NCBI RefSeq assembly: GCF_015354575.1 | Contig: NZ_JACAFQ010000003.1 | Location: 145,766-181,223, forward strand | Direction of reading: 5' to 3' | DNA length: 35,458 bases | Origin: Pseudomonas sp. UFMG81 | GTDB taxonomy: Bacteria; Pseudomonadota; Gammaproteobacteria; Pseudomonadales; Pseudomonadaceae | Shown: positions 10,071-17,670 of the stretch, in pieces | How positions within the stretch are numbered: the stretch's first letter is position 1 | Layout: each line of letters begins with the position of its first letter | Position numbers and translations under genes: made by a program | The notes under the pieces: generated by a model | What the model saw: only the letters and a program-made list of their open reading frames with translations | Databases searched by the model: none | What the model was told of the DNA's origin: nothing

Positions 10071-10912
10071 GCCTCACCCCTTACCGGCAGTTCCGGTTGC
10101 TTGCAGATACGGTCCAGCATGATCGCCAGCAGCACGATCGCCAGGCCCGCTTCGAAGCCGAGCGAGATATCGGCGGTGTTCAGTGCGTTGACCACAGGTT
10201 TGCCCAGGCCATCAGCGCCCACCAGGGCGGCGATCACCACCATCGACAGCGACAGCATGATGCATTGCGTCACGCCAGCGGCGATGCTCGGCATGGCGTG
10301 GGGCAGTTCGATGCGGGTCAGCAACTGGCGGCGCGAGCAGCCGAAGGCCTTGCCGGCGTCGAGCAGCTCCTGCGGCACGTCGCAGATGCCCAGGTAAGTA
10401 AGGCGGATGGGCGCGGCGATGGCGAACACCACCGTCGAGATCAGTCCCGGCACCACGCCCAGGCCGAACAGGGTCAGCGTGGGGATCAGGTAGACGAAGG
10501 TGGGCACGGTCTGCATCAGGTCCAGCACCGGGCGCATGCCGGTGTAGAACATCGGTTTGTGCGCGGCGAGGATGCCCAGCGGCACGCCGATGGCCACGCA
10601 CACCACGGTGGCGAAGCTCACTTGCGCCAGGGTTTCCATGGTTTCCTGCCAGTACCCCAGGTTGAGGATGAGCAGGAACGACAGGGCGACGAATACGGTG
10701 AGGGCCCATTTGCGCTGGATCAGGTGCGCGAGGGCGGCGAACAGGGCGATGAGTACGAAGGGGTTGAACCAGGTCAGGGCGCTGGTGACGCCATGGATCA
10801 TGAATTCCAGGCCCTTGGCGATGGCATCGAAGTATTCGGCGCCATTCTGGGTCAACCATTCGACGAATGAGGCGATGTACTGCCCCAGGGGTATTTTCTG
10901 ATCGATAAGCAT
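10067..10912 (-). CDS. cbcW: Quaternary-amine ABC transporter permease CbcW
   Basis: Inner-membrane permease of the CbcXWV importer, 281 residues from the ATG at 10912 (MLIDQKIPLGQYI). A longer in-frame reading to 10969 exists, but GGAAG lies before the 10912 ATG and the extra residues do not look like this family. Several hydrophobic segments are seen (about residues 50-70, 73-90, 95-118, 130-170, 210-235, 255-270). The BPD-type permease EAA-like loop is present (VPQELLDAGKAFGCSRRQ, then LLTRIELPHAMPSI). It serves both CbcX and the separately encoded CaiX, according to published work on Pseudomonas CbcWV. Confidence 0.95.
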   Translation of the reverse strand: MLIDQKIPLGQYIASFVEWLTQNGAEYFDAIAKGLEFMIHGVTSALTWFNPFVLIALFAALAHLIQRKWALTVFVALSFLLILNLGYWQETMETLAQVSFATVVCVAIGVPLGILAAHKPMFYTGMRPVLDLMQTVPTFVYLIPTLTLFGLGVVPGLISTVVFAIAAPIRLTYLGICDVPQELLDAGKAFGCSRRQLLTRIELPHAMPSIAAGVTQCIMLSLSMVVIAALVGADGLGKPVVNALNTADISLGFEAGLAIVLLAIMLDRICKQPELPVRGEA

Positions 10913-10949
10913 GATAGCGAGCTTCCACCTGCAAAGATTGAAATCAGTC

Positions 10950-10973
10950 CGGGGTGGGCACGGTCCCACCCCG
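10950..10973. promoter_or_regulatory. Intercistronic hairpin between cbcX and cbcW
   Basis: A perfect 9-bp stem (CGGGGTGGG / CCCACCCCG) with loop CACGGT lies in the 84-bp gap between cbcX and cbcW. No T-run follows on the minus strand, so it is more likely a partial block or 3'-end protector for the cbcX message than a full terminator. Such hairpins often raise binding-protein output over permease and ATPase. Confidence 0.6.
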
Positions 10974-10996
10974 CGGTGTTGCCATAGCGTCTTGCG

Positions 10997-11944
10997 TTAT
11001 TGCGTCAGTTTGGCCTTGGCCGCCTCAAGGCCGGGTTTGCCATCCACGGTCGTCACCCCGGCGAGCCAGGTGTCCAATTTGCCGGGGTTGTCCTTCAGCC
11101 ATTTTTTCGCGGCCGCCTCGGGTTTCATCTTGTCGTCCAGGACATAGCCCATCATGGTGCTTTCATCCTTGAGCTCGAACGACAGGTTCTTCAGCAGTTG
11201 GCCCACGTTGCCGCATTCCTGCGCGTAACCCTTGCGGGTGTTGGTGAGCACGGTGGCCTTGCCGAAATCGGGGCCGAAGAATTCATCGCCGCCGGTGAGG
11301 TACTGCATCTTGAACCGGGTGTTCATCGGGTGCGGTTCCCAGCCCAGAAACACCACCGCCTCACCCCGCTTCTGCGCCCGGTCGACCTGCGACAGCATGC
11401 CGGCCTCGCTGGATTGCACGATCTTGAAACCGGCGTCCTTCAGGCCGAAGGCGTTCTTGTCGATCATGCTCTGGATGGTGCGGTTGCCGTCGTTGCCCGG
11501 CTCGATGCCGTAGATCTTGCCGTCCAGTTCCTTCTTGAATTTGGGGATGTCGCTGAAGTCCTTCAGGCCCTTGTCATACAGCGCCTGGGGCACGGCCAGG
11601 GTGTACTTGGCGTTCTCCAGGTTGGCACGCACTGTCTCGACGGTGCCGGCATCGCGGTACTGCTTGATGTCGTTCTCCATGGTCGGCATCCAGTTGCCGA
11701 GGAACACGTCCAAATCCTTGCCGGCGGCCAACGACTTGTAGGTCACCGGTACCGAGATCATGGTGGTGTGGGTCTTGTAGCCCAGTGCTTCAAGCACAAC
11801 GCTGGTCGTCGCGGTGGTGACGGTGATGTCGGTCCAGCCGACGTCGGAGAACCGTACCGTCTGGCACTGTTCGGGTTCTGCAGCCTGGGCCAGCAATGGA
11901 GCGGACAACATCGCAACCAGCAACAGCGAGGGTGAAGCTTTCAT
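10997..11944 (-). CDS. cbcX: Quaternary-amine periplasmic binding protein CbcX
   Basis: Substrate-binding protein (OpuAC/ProX type) that delivers choline and related quaternary amines to CbcWV. It has 315 residues, with a signal peptide of about 21 residues ending AQA before AEPEQC. Typical elements are the N-terminal VGWTDIT block, FLGNWMP (about 82-88) and FLGWEPHPMN (about 203-212), whose Trp residues form aromatic boxes around the trimethylammonium group in this family. AGGAG lies 7 bases before the ATG. First gene of the operon; upstream is a 21-bp direct-repeat operator shared with the divergent sdaA. Confidence 0.95.
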   Translation of the reverse strand: MKASPSLLLVAMLSAPLLAQAAEPEQCQTVRFSDVGWTDITVTTATTSVVLEALGYKTHTTMISVPVTYKSLAAGKDLDVFLGNWMPTMENDIKQYRDAGTVETVRANLENAKYTLAVPQALYDKGLKDFSDIPKFKKELDGKIYGIEPGNDGNRTIQSMIDKNAFGLKDAGFKIVQSSEAGMLSQVDRAQKRGEAVVFLGWEPHPMNTRFKMQYLTGGDEFFGPDFGKATVLTNTRKGYAQECGNVGQLLKNLSFELKDESTMMGYVLDDKMKPEAAAKKWLKDNPGKLDTWLAGVTTVDGKPGLEAAKAKLTQ

Positions 11945-12099
11945 AGGTGGACTCCTGTGATTTTATCTTCGGGTTCGCGAAGGGCTGTCGGCGCTTTCTA
12001 GGGGGCCGATCAGCCAGGCCTGCAGAGGGCAGGATGCGAGGCCGTGCAAAACGAGTCGCTTTCGATAATCCTCCAGCGTTCGGCAATCGCCTACTGGTG

Positions 12100-12155
12100 G
12101 GGTCGTATCCAGTACAGGACGGGTCGCATCCAGTACGGGCAATGTCGCAACTGGA
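12100..12155. promoter_or_regulatory. Triple 21-bp direct repeat, candidate GbdR operator between cbcX and sdaA
   Basis: GTCG occurs at 12102, 12123 and 12144, exactly 21 bases apart. The first two units share GTCG(T/C)ATCCAGTAC(A/G)GG and the third is a partial copy, GTCGCAACTGG. A 21-bp period (two helical turns) is typical of AraC-family direct-repeat sites. cbcXWV is a known GbdR target in P. aeruginosa. A possible cbcX -10 (GATTAT on the minus strand) is at 12065-12070. Which of the two divergent genes it controls cannot be told from sequence; the rest of 11945-12389 shows no gene. Confidence 0.6.
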
Positions 12156-12389
12156 TTTTTCCACCCCCGCGCCACCCTTGTTGCGTCGTCCGGCCGGTGG
12201 AAAACGGCGCATGCAGCGCCGGTACAGCGGCGGCGCAGCTGGACAAAAGTACGTCGGTTGCAGACGGCGAGGGGGTGGGCAAAAGCCCGATGATGCGAGC
12301 ATTCCGAGGCGGCTCGACGATTCAGCCTAGCAGTTGCGCAAGGCATCGTTCGGCGCGACCAGGCAAGCCCATCAAGAGGTGAAGCGACA

Positions 12390-13766
12390 ATGGCCATCAG
12401 CGTGTTCGACCTGTTCAAGATCGGTGTCGGGCCCTCCAGCTCCCATACCGTCGGCCCCATGCGTGCCGGCGCCATGTTCGTCGAGGGGCTGCGCCAGCGC
12501 GGCGAGCTGGAACAGGTACGACGCATCGAGGTCAGGCTGTATGGCTCACTGTCGGCCACCGGCGTCGGTCACGGCACCGACAACGCCACGATCATGGGGC
12601 TGATGGGTGAGTGGCCCGACTCGATCGACCCCACGCAGATCACCCCACGCATCGCCGACCTGCGCGAAACCAACGTACTCAAGCTCGACAGCCGCCTGCC
12701 CATCGAATTCGTCTGGGCCCGCGACATGCTGCTGCTGGACGAGAACCTGCCCTACCACCCCAACGCCATGACCCTGATCGCCGAAGGCGAGGGCGGCGAG
12801 CTGCACCGCGACACCTACTACTCGGTGGGCGGGGGCTTTGTGGTCGATGCCGCCCAGGCCGCCAGCGGCGTGCTGGACGCCGACCAGACGGTGTTGCCAT
12901 ACGACTTCGACAGCGCCGCCGAACTGCTGCGCCTGTGCAAGCAAAACGACCTGCGCGTGTCGCAATTGATGCTGGAGAACGAGAAGGTCTGGCGCAGCGA
13001 AGCGGAGATTCGCGCCGGCCTGCTCAAGCTCTGGCACGCCATGCAGGAGTGCGTGAACAACGGCCTTAAATATGAAGGCACGCTGCCCGGCGGGCTCAAC
13101 GTACGCCGTCGTGCCGCCAGGCTGCACCGCAGCTTGCAGGAGATCGGCAAGCCCAACGTGATCGGCTCGACCATGAGCGCCATGGAGTGGGTCAACCTGT
13201 TCGCCCTGGCGGTCAACGAAGAAAACGCCGCCGGCGGGCGCATGGTCACCGCGCCCACCAACGGCGCGGCGGGGATCATCCCGGCGGTGCTGCACTACTA
13301 CATGCGCTTCTCCGACGTCGTTGACGAATCCAACGTGGTGGATTTCTTCCTCGGCGCAGCGGCGGTGGGCATCCTGTGCAAGAAGAACGCCTCGATCTCC
13401 GGCGCCGAAGTCGGCTGCCAGGGTGAGGTCGGTTCGGCCTGCGCCATGGCCGCCGCGGGCCTGGCCGAAGTGCTCGGTGCCACCCCGCCGCAACTGGAAA
13501 ACGCCGCCGAAATCGCCCTTGAGCACAACCTTGGGCTCACCTGCGACCCGGTCGGTGGCCTGGTCCAGGTGCCGTGCATCGAGCGCAACGCCATCGCTGC
13601 GGTGAAAGCGATCAACGCCGTGCAGATGGCCCTGCGCGGAGACGGCGAGCACTTCATCTCCCTCGACCAGGTGATCCGCACCATGCGTGACACCGGCGCC
13701 GACATGCACGACAAGTACAAGGAAACCTCGCGCGGCGGCCTGGCGGTCAGCGCCATCGAGTGCTGA
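12390..13766 (+). CDS. sdaA: L-serine dehydratase (L-serine ammonia-lyase), iron-sulfur type
   Basis: Deaminates L-serine to pyruvate and ammonia with a [4Fe-4S] cluster; the 458-residue single-chain form. Marks are the N-terminal FKIGVGPSSSHTVGPMRAG, TAPTNGAAGIIPAVL (about 288-302), and the cysteine-containing blocks CKKNASISGAEVGCQGEVGS and GLTCDPVGGLVQVPC that hold the cluster. AGAGGTG precedes the ATG by 8 bases. In the betaine pathway serine is the product of sarcosine-derived glycine plus a one-carbon unit, so SdaA closes the route to central metabolism. The PAO1 orthologue at this locus is called sdaB. A strong hairpin follows. Confidence 0.95.
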   Translation: MAISVFDLFKIGVGPSSSHTVGPMRAGAMFVEGLRQRGELEQVRRIEVRLYGSLSATGVGHGTDNATIMGLMGEWPDSIDPTQITPRIADLRETNVLKLDSRLPIEFVWARDMLLLDENLPYHPNAMTLIAEGEGGELHRDTYYSVGGGFVVDAAQAASGVLDADQTVLPYDFDSAAELLRLCKQNDLRVSQLMLENEKVWRSEAEIRAGLLKLWHAMQECVNNGLKYEGTLPGGLNVRRRAARLHRSLQEIGKPNVIGSTMSAMEWVNLFALAVNEENAAGGRMVTAPTNGAAGIIPAVLHYYMRFSDVVDESNVVDFFLGAAAVGILCKKNASISGAEVGCQGEVGSACAMAAAGLAEVLGATPPQLENAAEIALEHNLGLTCDPVGGLVQVPCIERNAIAAVKAINAVQMALRGDGEHFISLDQVIRTMRDTGADMHDKYKETSRGGLAVSAIEC

Positions 13767-13789
13767 TGCGCCGTTCTGGCCCACGTGTG

Positions 13790-13818
13790 ACCGTTGCGCC
13801 ACATTCTGGCGCAGCGGT
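13790..13818 (+). terminator. Hairpin downstream of sdaA
   Basis: Twelve-pair stem (ACCGTTGCGCCA / TGGCGCAGCGGT, one G-U pair) with loop CATTC, 23 bases after the sdaA stop. The following TTGTCATCT is only weakly T-rich, so termination may be partial. Confidence 0.5.
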
Positions 13819-14155
13819 TGTCATCTACCGACTGTCGGCTGTCGTTACCGGTAGGGTCGTTGTCGGTGACACTCAAGTCTGTCGCTTCTGGGCAACCTTC
13901 CCAGCAGTGCTACCGAATTGCTCAGCTGTTACATGCAAAGGCGCTGGCGCGCTGCTTTGCGTTTAGGTCTACGCTCGATCCAGAGCCCGCTGAAAGTCGC
14001 ATGCCGACGTCGTTTTTGGGTTTTATTGGATGAGTGTTCAATTTCAGGCATGCCATTTGCGTTGAGATTGGCAAAGCCCCTGCATACGAAACGGGGCCAT
14101 TACAAGAACAGTGCTCGCCTGAGGCACACCCTGCATTGTGTGAGGAGAAATCGCG
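13819..14155 (+). promoter_or_regulatory. gbdR leader/promoter region, no gene seen
   Basis: About 340 bases without a convincing reading frame, upstream of gbdR. It contains a GTCGCAT at 13996-14002 followed by GACGTCG, then an AT-rich stretch (TTTTATTGG, 14021-14029), and a small CACAC/GTGTG hairpin (within about 14122-14142) just before the GAGGAG ribosome site of gbdR. The GTCGCAT resembles half-sites at the catabolic promoters and could mean autoregulation, but there is only one clear copy. Confidence 0.35.
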
Positions 14156-15265
14156 ATGACGTCGTACACCTCCGGGACCCCAACCCAGAACCGCACAGCC
14201 GCACCCCAGTCCATCGGTTTTCTCCTGCTGGACAACTTCACCCTGATCTCGCTGGCCTCGGCCGTCGAGCCACTGCGCATGGCCAACCAGCTGTCCGGCC
14301 GTGAGCTGTACCGCTGGCACACGCTCACCGTCGACGGCGGCCAGGTATGGGCCAGCGATGGCCTGCAGATCACCCCCGACGCCGCCATGCACAGCGCCCC
14401 ACCGATCGACACCGTGATCGTCTGTGGTGGCGTGGGCATCCAGCGCACCGTCACCCGTGAGCATGTCACCTGGCTGCAGGCCCAGGCCCGCCAGTCGCGC
14501 CGGCTTGGCGCGGTGTGCACCGGCAGCTGGGCGCTGGCCTGCGCCGGCCTGCTCGACGGCTTCGATTGCAGCGTGCACTGGGAGTGCCTGGCTGCCATGC
14601 AGGAGGCCTACCCACGGGTGAACATGAGCACCCGCCTGTTCACCCTCGACCGCAACCGCTTTACTAGCTCCGGCGGCACCGCGCCGCTGGACATGATGCT
14701 GCACCTGATCAGCCGCGATCACGGCCGCGAGCTGTCGGCGGCGATCTCCGAGATGTTCGTCTACGAGCGCATCCGCAACGAGCAGGATCACCAGCGCGTG
14801 CCGCTCAAGCACATGCTCGGCACCAACCAGCCGAAGCTGCAAGAGATCGTCGCGTTGATGGAAGCGAACCTGGAAGAGCCGATCGACCTGGACGAACTGG
14901 CGGTCTATGTCTCGGTGTCGCGACGCCAGCTCGAGCGCCTGTTCCAGAAGTACCTGCACTGCTCGCCGTCGCGCTACTACCTCAAGCTGCGGCTGATCCG
15001 CGCGCGGCAGCTGCTCAAGCAGACGCCGATGTCGATCATTGAGGTGGCTTCGGTGTGCGGGTTCGTGTCCACGCCGCACTTCTCCAAGTGCTACCGCGAG
15101 TACTTTGGCATCCCGCCGCGTGACGAGCGCGTGGGTTCGAACACCACCCAGCAGGTGGCGATGATGCCGATCCCGCAGGCCATGGCCCTGTCACCGCACA
15201 GCGGGCCGATGGCGGCGCTGAGCCAGGCACGCAACGAGTCGACGTTTGCCAGTGTAAGGCTCTGA
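14156..15265 (+). CDS. gbdR: Glycine betaine/dimethylglycine-responsive AraC-family regulator GbdR
   Basis: Transcription activator of betaine, dimethylglycine and carnitine genes in Pseudomonas. It has 369 residues. An N-terminal glutamine-amidotransferase/DJ-1-like sensor domain (about 18-190; SIGFLLLDNFTLISLASAVEP, with the elbow GAVCTGSWALA) is fused to a C-terminal AraC helix-turn-helix pair (about 227-323; LDELAVYVSVSRRQLERLF and IIEVASVCGFVSTPHFSKCY). A low-complexity tail of about 45 residues follows. GAGGAG precedes the ATG by 8 bases. Identity as GbdR rather than another GATase-AraC protein comes from its place between sdaA and the carnitine genes. Known co-inducers are glycine betaine and dimethylglycine. 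Confidence 0.93.
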   Translation: MTSYTSGTPTQNRTAAPQSIGFLLLDNFTLISLASAVEPLRMANQLSGRELYRWHTLTVDGGQVWASDGLQITPDAAMHSAPPIDTVIVCGGVGIQRTVTREHVTWLQAQARQSRRLGAVCTGSWALACAGLLDGFDCSVHWECLAAMQEAYPRVNMSTRLFTLDRNRFTSSGGTAPLDMMLHLISRDHGRELSAAISEMFVYERIRNEQDHQRVPLKHMLGTNQPKLQEIVALMEANLEEPIDLDELAVYVSVSRRQLERLFQKYLHCSPSRYYLKLRLIRARQLLKQTPMSIIEVASVCGFVSTPHFSKCYREYFGIPPRDERVGSNTTQQVAMMPIPQAMALSPHSGPMAALSQARNESTFASVRL

Positions 15266-15275
15266 TACCGCGCCG

Positions 15276-15305
15276 CCTTCTTCGCGGGTAACCCCGCGAA
15301 GAAGG
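15276..15305. terminator. Hairpin between convergent gbdR and the small minus-strand gene
   Basis: Perfect 13-bp stem (CCTTCTTCGCGGG / CCCGCGAAGAAGG) with loop TAAC, starting 10 bases after gbdR and ending 17 bases before the stop of the opposing gene. No T-run on either side. Its position suggests a bidirectional end structure. Confidence 0.6.
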
Positions 15306-15322
15306 TGAAGGAGATTTTGAGG

Positions 15323-15580
15323 TCAGGCGCGCTTGCTGTACTGCGCCAGCGCCGGCAAAAGCTGTTTGTCGATGGCCTGGCGCACCGCCGGGAGGATGGT
15401 CGCGCTGCCGGTGTACATCTGCTCCACCATGCCCTTGAGCGCCCGCGCATTGGGCTCGGTCAACCCCCGCACCACCACTTCGCAGGCCTGCTCGGCGCTG
15501 GCGCCGGCCGGTATGTCGAAGCCCCGCGAGCGCAATTGGCCCAGCAGGTCGTCCTGATCGATCAGATCCGCGTGCATCAT
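15323..15580 (-). CDS. Small hypothetical protein next to gbdR
   Basis: An 85-residue soluble protein, MMHADLIDQDDLLGQLRSRG onward, from the ATG at 15580 with AGAGG about 9 bases upstream. A longer in-frame start at 15643 would add an Arg/Gln-rich stretch without a ribosome site. No motif is recognised; it looks mainly helical, is acidic at the N-terminus and Lys/Arg-ended (QYSKRA). A gene of similar size sits at this place beside gbdR in other pseudomonads (recalled, PAO1 PA5381 region), so it is probably real. Function unknown; a link to betaine metabolism is inferred only from location. Confidence 0.75.
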   Translation of the reverse strand: MMHADLIDQDDLLGQLRSRGFDIPAGASAEQACEVVVRGLTEPNARALKGMVEQMYTGSATILPAVRQAIDKQLLPALAQYSKRA

Positions 15581-15699
15581 GGCTGTTGTCCTCTGCTGCT
15601 GTTGTTTGCGACCGATTCTGTGACGCAGGCGACAGCGCGGCAAGGGCAGATTGTCGCGATGGCCGCTTTGGCTAAGAACAGGTCGTTTACGGCTAAATC

Positions 15700-15828
15700 A
15701 CCCCTGCTGCAAGCCCGCACACTGGGGTCATTCACGGCACCGAGGGTTTGGTCACCCTCACCTCACGCACAGTGGATGTTGCTCGCTCTTGGCCCCGCAA
15801 GCTCACGGCTTTGCGGGGTTATTTTTTT
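15700..15828 (+). ncRNA. Candidate small RNA ending in an intrinsic terminator
   Basis: A strong plus-strand terminator (CCCCGCAA 15793-15800 / TTGCGGGG 15811-15818, then TTATTTTTTT) has no plus-strand gene in front of it: both flanking genes run on the minus strand. Just upstream is a second hairpin (GAGGGT/ACCCTC, 15742-15759). Together they look like an independently transcribed RNA of about 100-130 bases. The 5' end is a guess; a weak promoter may be TTGGCT near 15668 with GCTAAA near 15692. Confidence 0.5.
15793..15828 (+). terminator. Rho-independent terminator (plus strand)
   Basis: Eight-pair stem CCCCGCAA/TTGCGGGG, ten-base loop, then TTATTTTTTT. The best intrinsic terminator in the window. 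Confidence 0.85.
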
Positions 15829-15892
15829 GCGCCCGTCGCCTGCAAGCCGGCTCCCACTGGTGGTATGGGAGCAAATTTCCTGCGCAGATTTT

Positions 15893-16009
15893 CTGTAGGA
15901 GCGGCCTTGTGTCGCGAAAGGGCCGCAAAGCGGCCCCAGGTTCTTGCGTTATCACATGAATTGCCGGGCTGCTGCGCAGCCCTTTCGCGACACAAGGCCG
16001 CTCCTACAG
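15893..16009. repeat. REP-type inverted pair downstream of cdhB
   Basis: Outer arms CTGTAGGAGCGGCCTTGTGT and its inverse end in CTACAG; inner arms TCGCGAAAGGG / CCCTTTCGCGA; GGCCGCAAAGCGGCC and GGGCTGCTGCGCAGCCC hairpins lie inside. Near-identical elements are at 18597-18717 and 26594-26712, with a truncated one at the window end. A half REP (GCAAGCCGGCTCCCA) lies at about 15841-15856. Confidence 0.85.
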
Positions 16010-16055
16010 TGGGCGTGTAAATCCATTGGGTGGGTTTGCCGGCGATGGGGAGCGG

Positions 16056-16529
16056 TCAGGCGGCCGGCAGGCTCAGCACACGCCCGACAAACTCAGCGGC
16101 GGGCAGATCCTGCTGTTGCTCCACAAGGCCCTGCATCAACCCCACACTGCGCTCACCAAACGGCGCCGACTTCGGCCCCGCCAGGTCCACATGCAGCAGC
16201 ATCTGCTCACTGGCCGCCAACGCCTCGTCGAAGCCCGCCCGATGCAGGCTGTGATACAGGTGCAGGCGTTTCCTGTCGAAACCGATGATCTGCGTCTGCA
16301 CCCACACCTCGGTGTCCAGCTTCACCTCATGCAGGTAGTTGATATGCGCCTCCAGGGTGAACAGCGAGTGCCCGCTCTGCCCCCTGGCGTCGGCGTCCAG
16401 GCCGATGCGCTCCATCAGTGCGTCGGTGGCGTAGCTGAAGATCAGCAGGTAGTAGGCGTCGCGCAGGTGGCCGTTGTAGTCGACCCAGTCCGGTAGCACC
16501 TGGGTGCGGTAGGTGGTCAGTGCGGGCAT
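16056..16529 (-). CDS. cdhB: Betainyl-CoA thioesterase CdhB (hotdog fold)
   Basis: Releases glycine betaine from betainyl-CoA, the last step of carnitine-to-betaine conversion. It has 157 residues from the ATG at 16529 (MPALTTYRTQV), chosen because GAGGAG lies 6 bases upstream; the in-frame ATG at 16550 lies inside cdhA with no ribosome site. The N-terminal DWVDYNGHLRDAYYL is the active-site block of 4-hydroxybenzoyl-CoA-thioesterase-like hotdog proteins. It follows cdhA by 10 bases and is the last gene of the carnitine operon here. In P. aeruginosa the operon continues with the acylcarnitine hydrolase hocS, which I do not see in this window. Confidence 0.9.
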   Translation of the reverse strand: MPALTTYRTQVLPDWVDYNGHLRDAYYLLIFSYATDALMERIGLDADARGQSGHSLFTLEAHINYLHEVKLDTEVWVQTQIIGFDRKRLHLYHSLHRAGFDEALAASEQMLLHVDLAGPKSAPFGERSVGLMQGLVEQQQDLPAAEFVGRVLSLPAA

Positions 16530-16539
16530 CGTGTTCTCC

Positions 16540-17505
16540 TCAGTCGCCAAAGGCCATGCCGTGCTTGGCCTTGCTGTTCTTCACGGCGTCCAGCACCGCC
16601 AGCAGGGTGTCGTCACGGTAGCGTTCCAGCGCGGCGATGCTGCGCTCGCCCAGTTGTTCGCTGGTGCCCTCGACCACGTCGTCGATCAATTTGTCGGTCA
16701 GTTCCGGCGCTGGCAGGTAGGTCCAGGGTAGTTGAAGTGCCGGGCCGAACTGGGCCATGAAGTGGCGCATGCCGGCGTCGCCACCGGCGAGGGTGTAGGT
16801 CAGGAAGGTGCCCATGAACGACCAGCGCAGGCCGGCGCCAAAACGGATCGCATCGTCGATCTCGCCGGTGCTGGCAACACCGTCGTTGACCAGGTGCAGG
16901 GCCTCGCGCCACAGCGCTTCGAGCAGGCGGTCGGCGATGAAGCCGGGGACTTCCTTGCGCACATGCAGCGGGCGCATGCCCAGCGCGGTATAGATGGTTT
17001 TCGCCGCCTCGATGGCCTCGGGGCTGGTGTTGCGCCCGCCGACGATTTCCACCAGCGGCAGCAGGTAGACCGGGTTGAACGGGTGGCCGACCACACAACG
17101 TTCGGGGTGGCTGGCCGACTCGTAGAACTCGCTGGGTAGCAGGCCCGAGGTGCTGGAGCCGATGATGGCGTTCGGTTTGGCGGCGGCGCTGATCTTCGCG
17201 TGCAGGTCGAGCTTGAGGTCCAGGCGTTCGGGGGCGCTTTCCTGGATGAAGTCGGCGTCGCGCACGCATTCCTCGATGGTCGCTACGAACGTCAGGCGGT
17301 CTTGCGCGGCGCCGGGTGCCAGGCCTTGTTTCTCCAGGGCCGGCCAGGCGTTGGCGATACGCTTGCGCAAGGCGGCTTCGGCACCGGGCGCCGGGTCCCA
17401 GGCGACCACGTCCAGGCCATGGGCCAGGGCACGGGCAACCCAGCCGCTGCCGATGACGCCGCTACCCAGGGCGGCGAAGGTCTTGATGTCGGTGATGAAT
17501 TGCAT
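16540..17505 (-). CDS. cdhA: L-carnitine 3-dehydrogenase CdhA
   Basis: NAD-dependent oxidation of L-carnitine to 3-dehydrocarnitine. It has 321 residues, the standard length, from the ATG at 17505 ([10 protein letters not shown]) preceded by AGGAAC; the open frame runs on to 17601 but through REP sequence. It belongs to the 3-hydroxyacyl-CoA dehydrogenase superfamily: Rossmann loop GSGVIGSGW (14-22), catalytic region [13 protein letters not shown] and the C-terminal [20 protein letters not shown]. Its neighbours caiX, cdhC and cdhB make carnitine, rather than an acyl-CoA, the likely substrate. Confidence 0.94.
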   Translation of the reverse strand: MQFITDIKTFAALGSGVIGSGWVARALAHGLDVVAWDPAPGAEAALRKRIANAWPALEKQGLAPGAAQDRLTFVATIEECVRDADFIQESAPERLDLKLDLHAKISAAAKPNAIIGSSTSGLLPSEFYESASHPERCVVGHPFNPVYLLPLVEIVGGRNTSPEAIEAAKTIYTALGMRPLHVRKEVPGFIADRLLEALWREALHLVNDGVASTGEIDDAIRFGAGLRWSFMGTFLTYTLAGGDAGMRHFMAQFGPALQLPWTYLPAPELTDKLIDDVVEGTSEQLGERSIAALERYRDDTLLAVLDAVKNSKAKHGMAFGD

Positions 17506-17549
17506 TCGAGGTTCCTCAGAGCAAACAGAGTTCATTGGGTGAGCGCAGT

Positions 17550-17640
17550 CCCTGTGGGAGCGGGCTTGCCCGCGAACACCGGCAGAGCCGGTGCCATCCA
17601 CCGCGTTGCCTGCTTCGCGGGCAAGCCCGCTCCCACAGGA
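17550..17640. repeat. REP pair between cdhC and cdhA
   Basis: Inverted copies of CCTGTGGGAGCGGGCTTGCCC (17551-17571) and GGGCAAGCCCGCTCCCACAGG (17619-17639), with a CACCGGC..GCCGGTG hairpin between. It lies inside the caiX-cdhC-cdhA-cdhB transcript, in the 165-bp gap before cdhA. A decayed relative is at 3445-3540. Confidence 0.88.
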
Positions 17641-17670
17641 TCTTTGTTGCAGTGGTGATTGTTGAGCGGC

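Noticed and set aside
11947..12330. 127-residue plus-strand open frame upstream of sdaA
   Set aside because: Starts at the cbcX ribosome site region, covers the 21-bp operator repeats, is Arg/Gly/Pro-rich and has no family likeness. Most likely chance.
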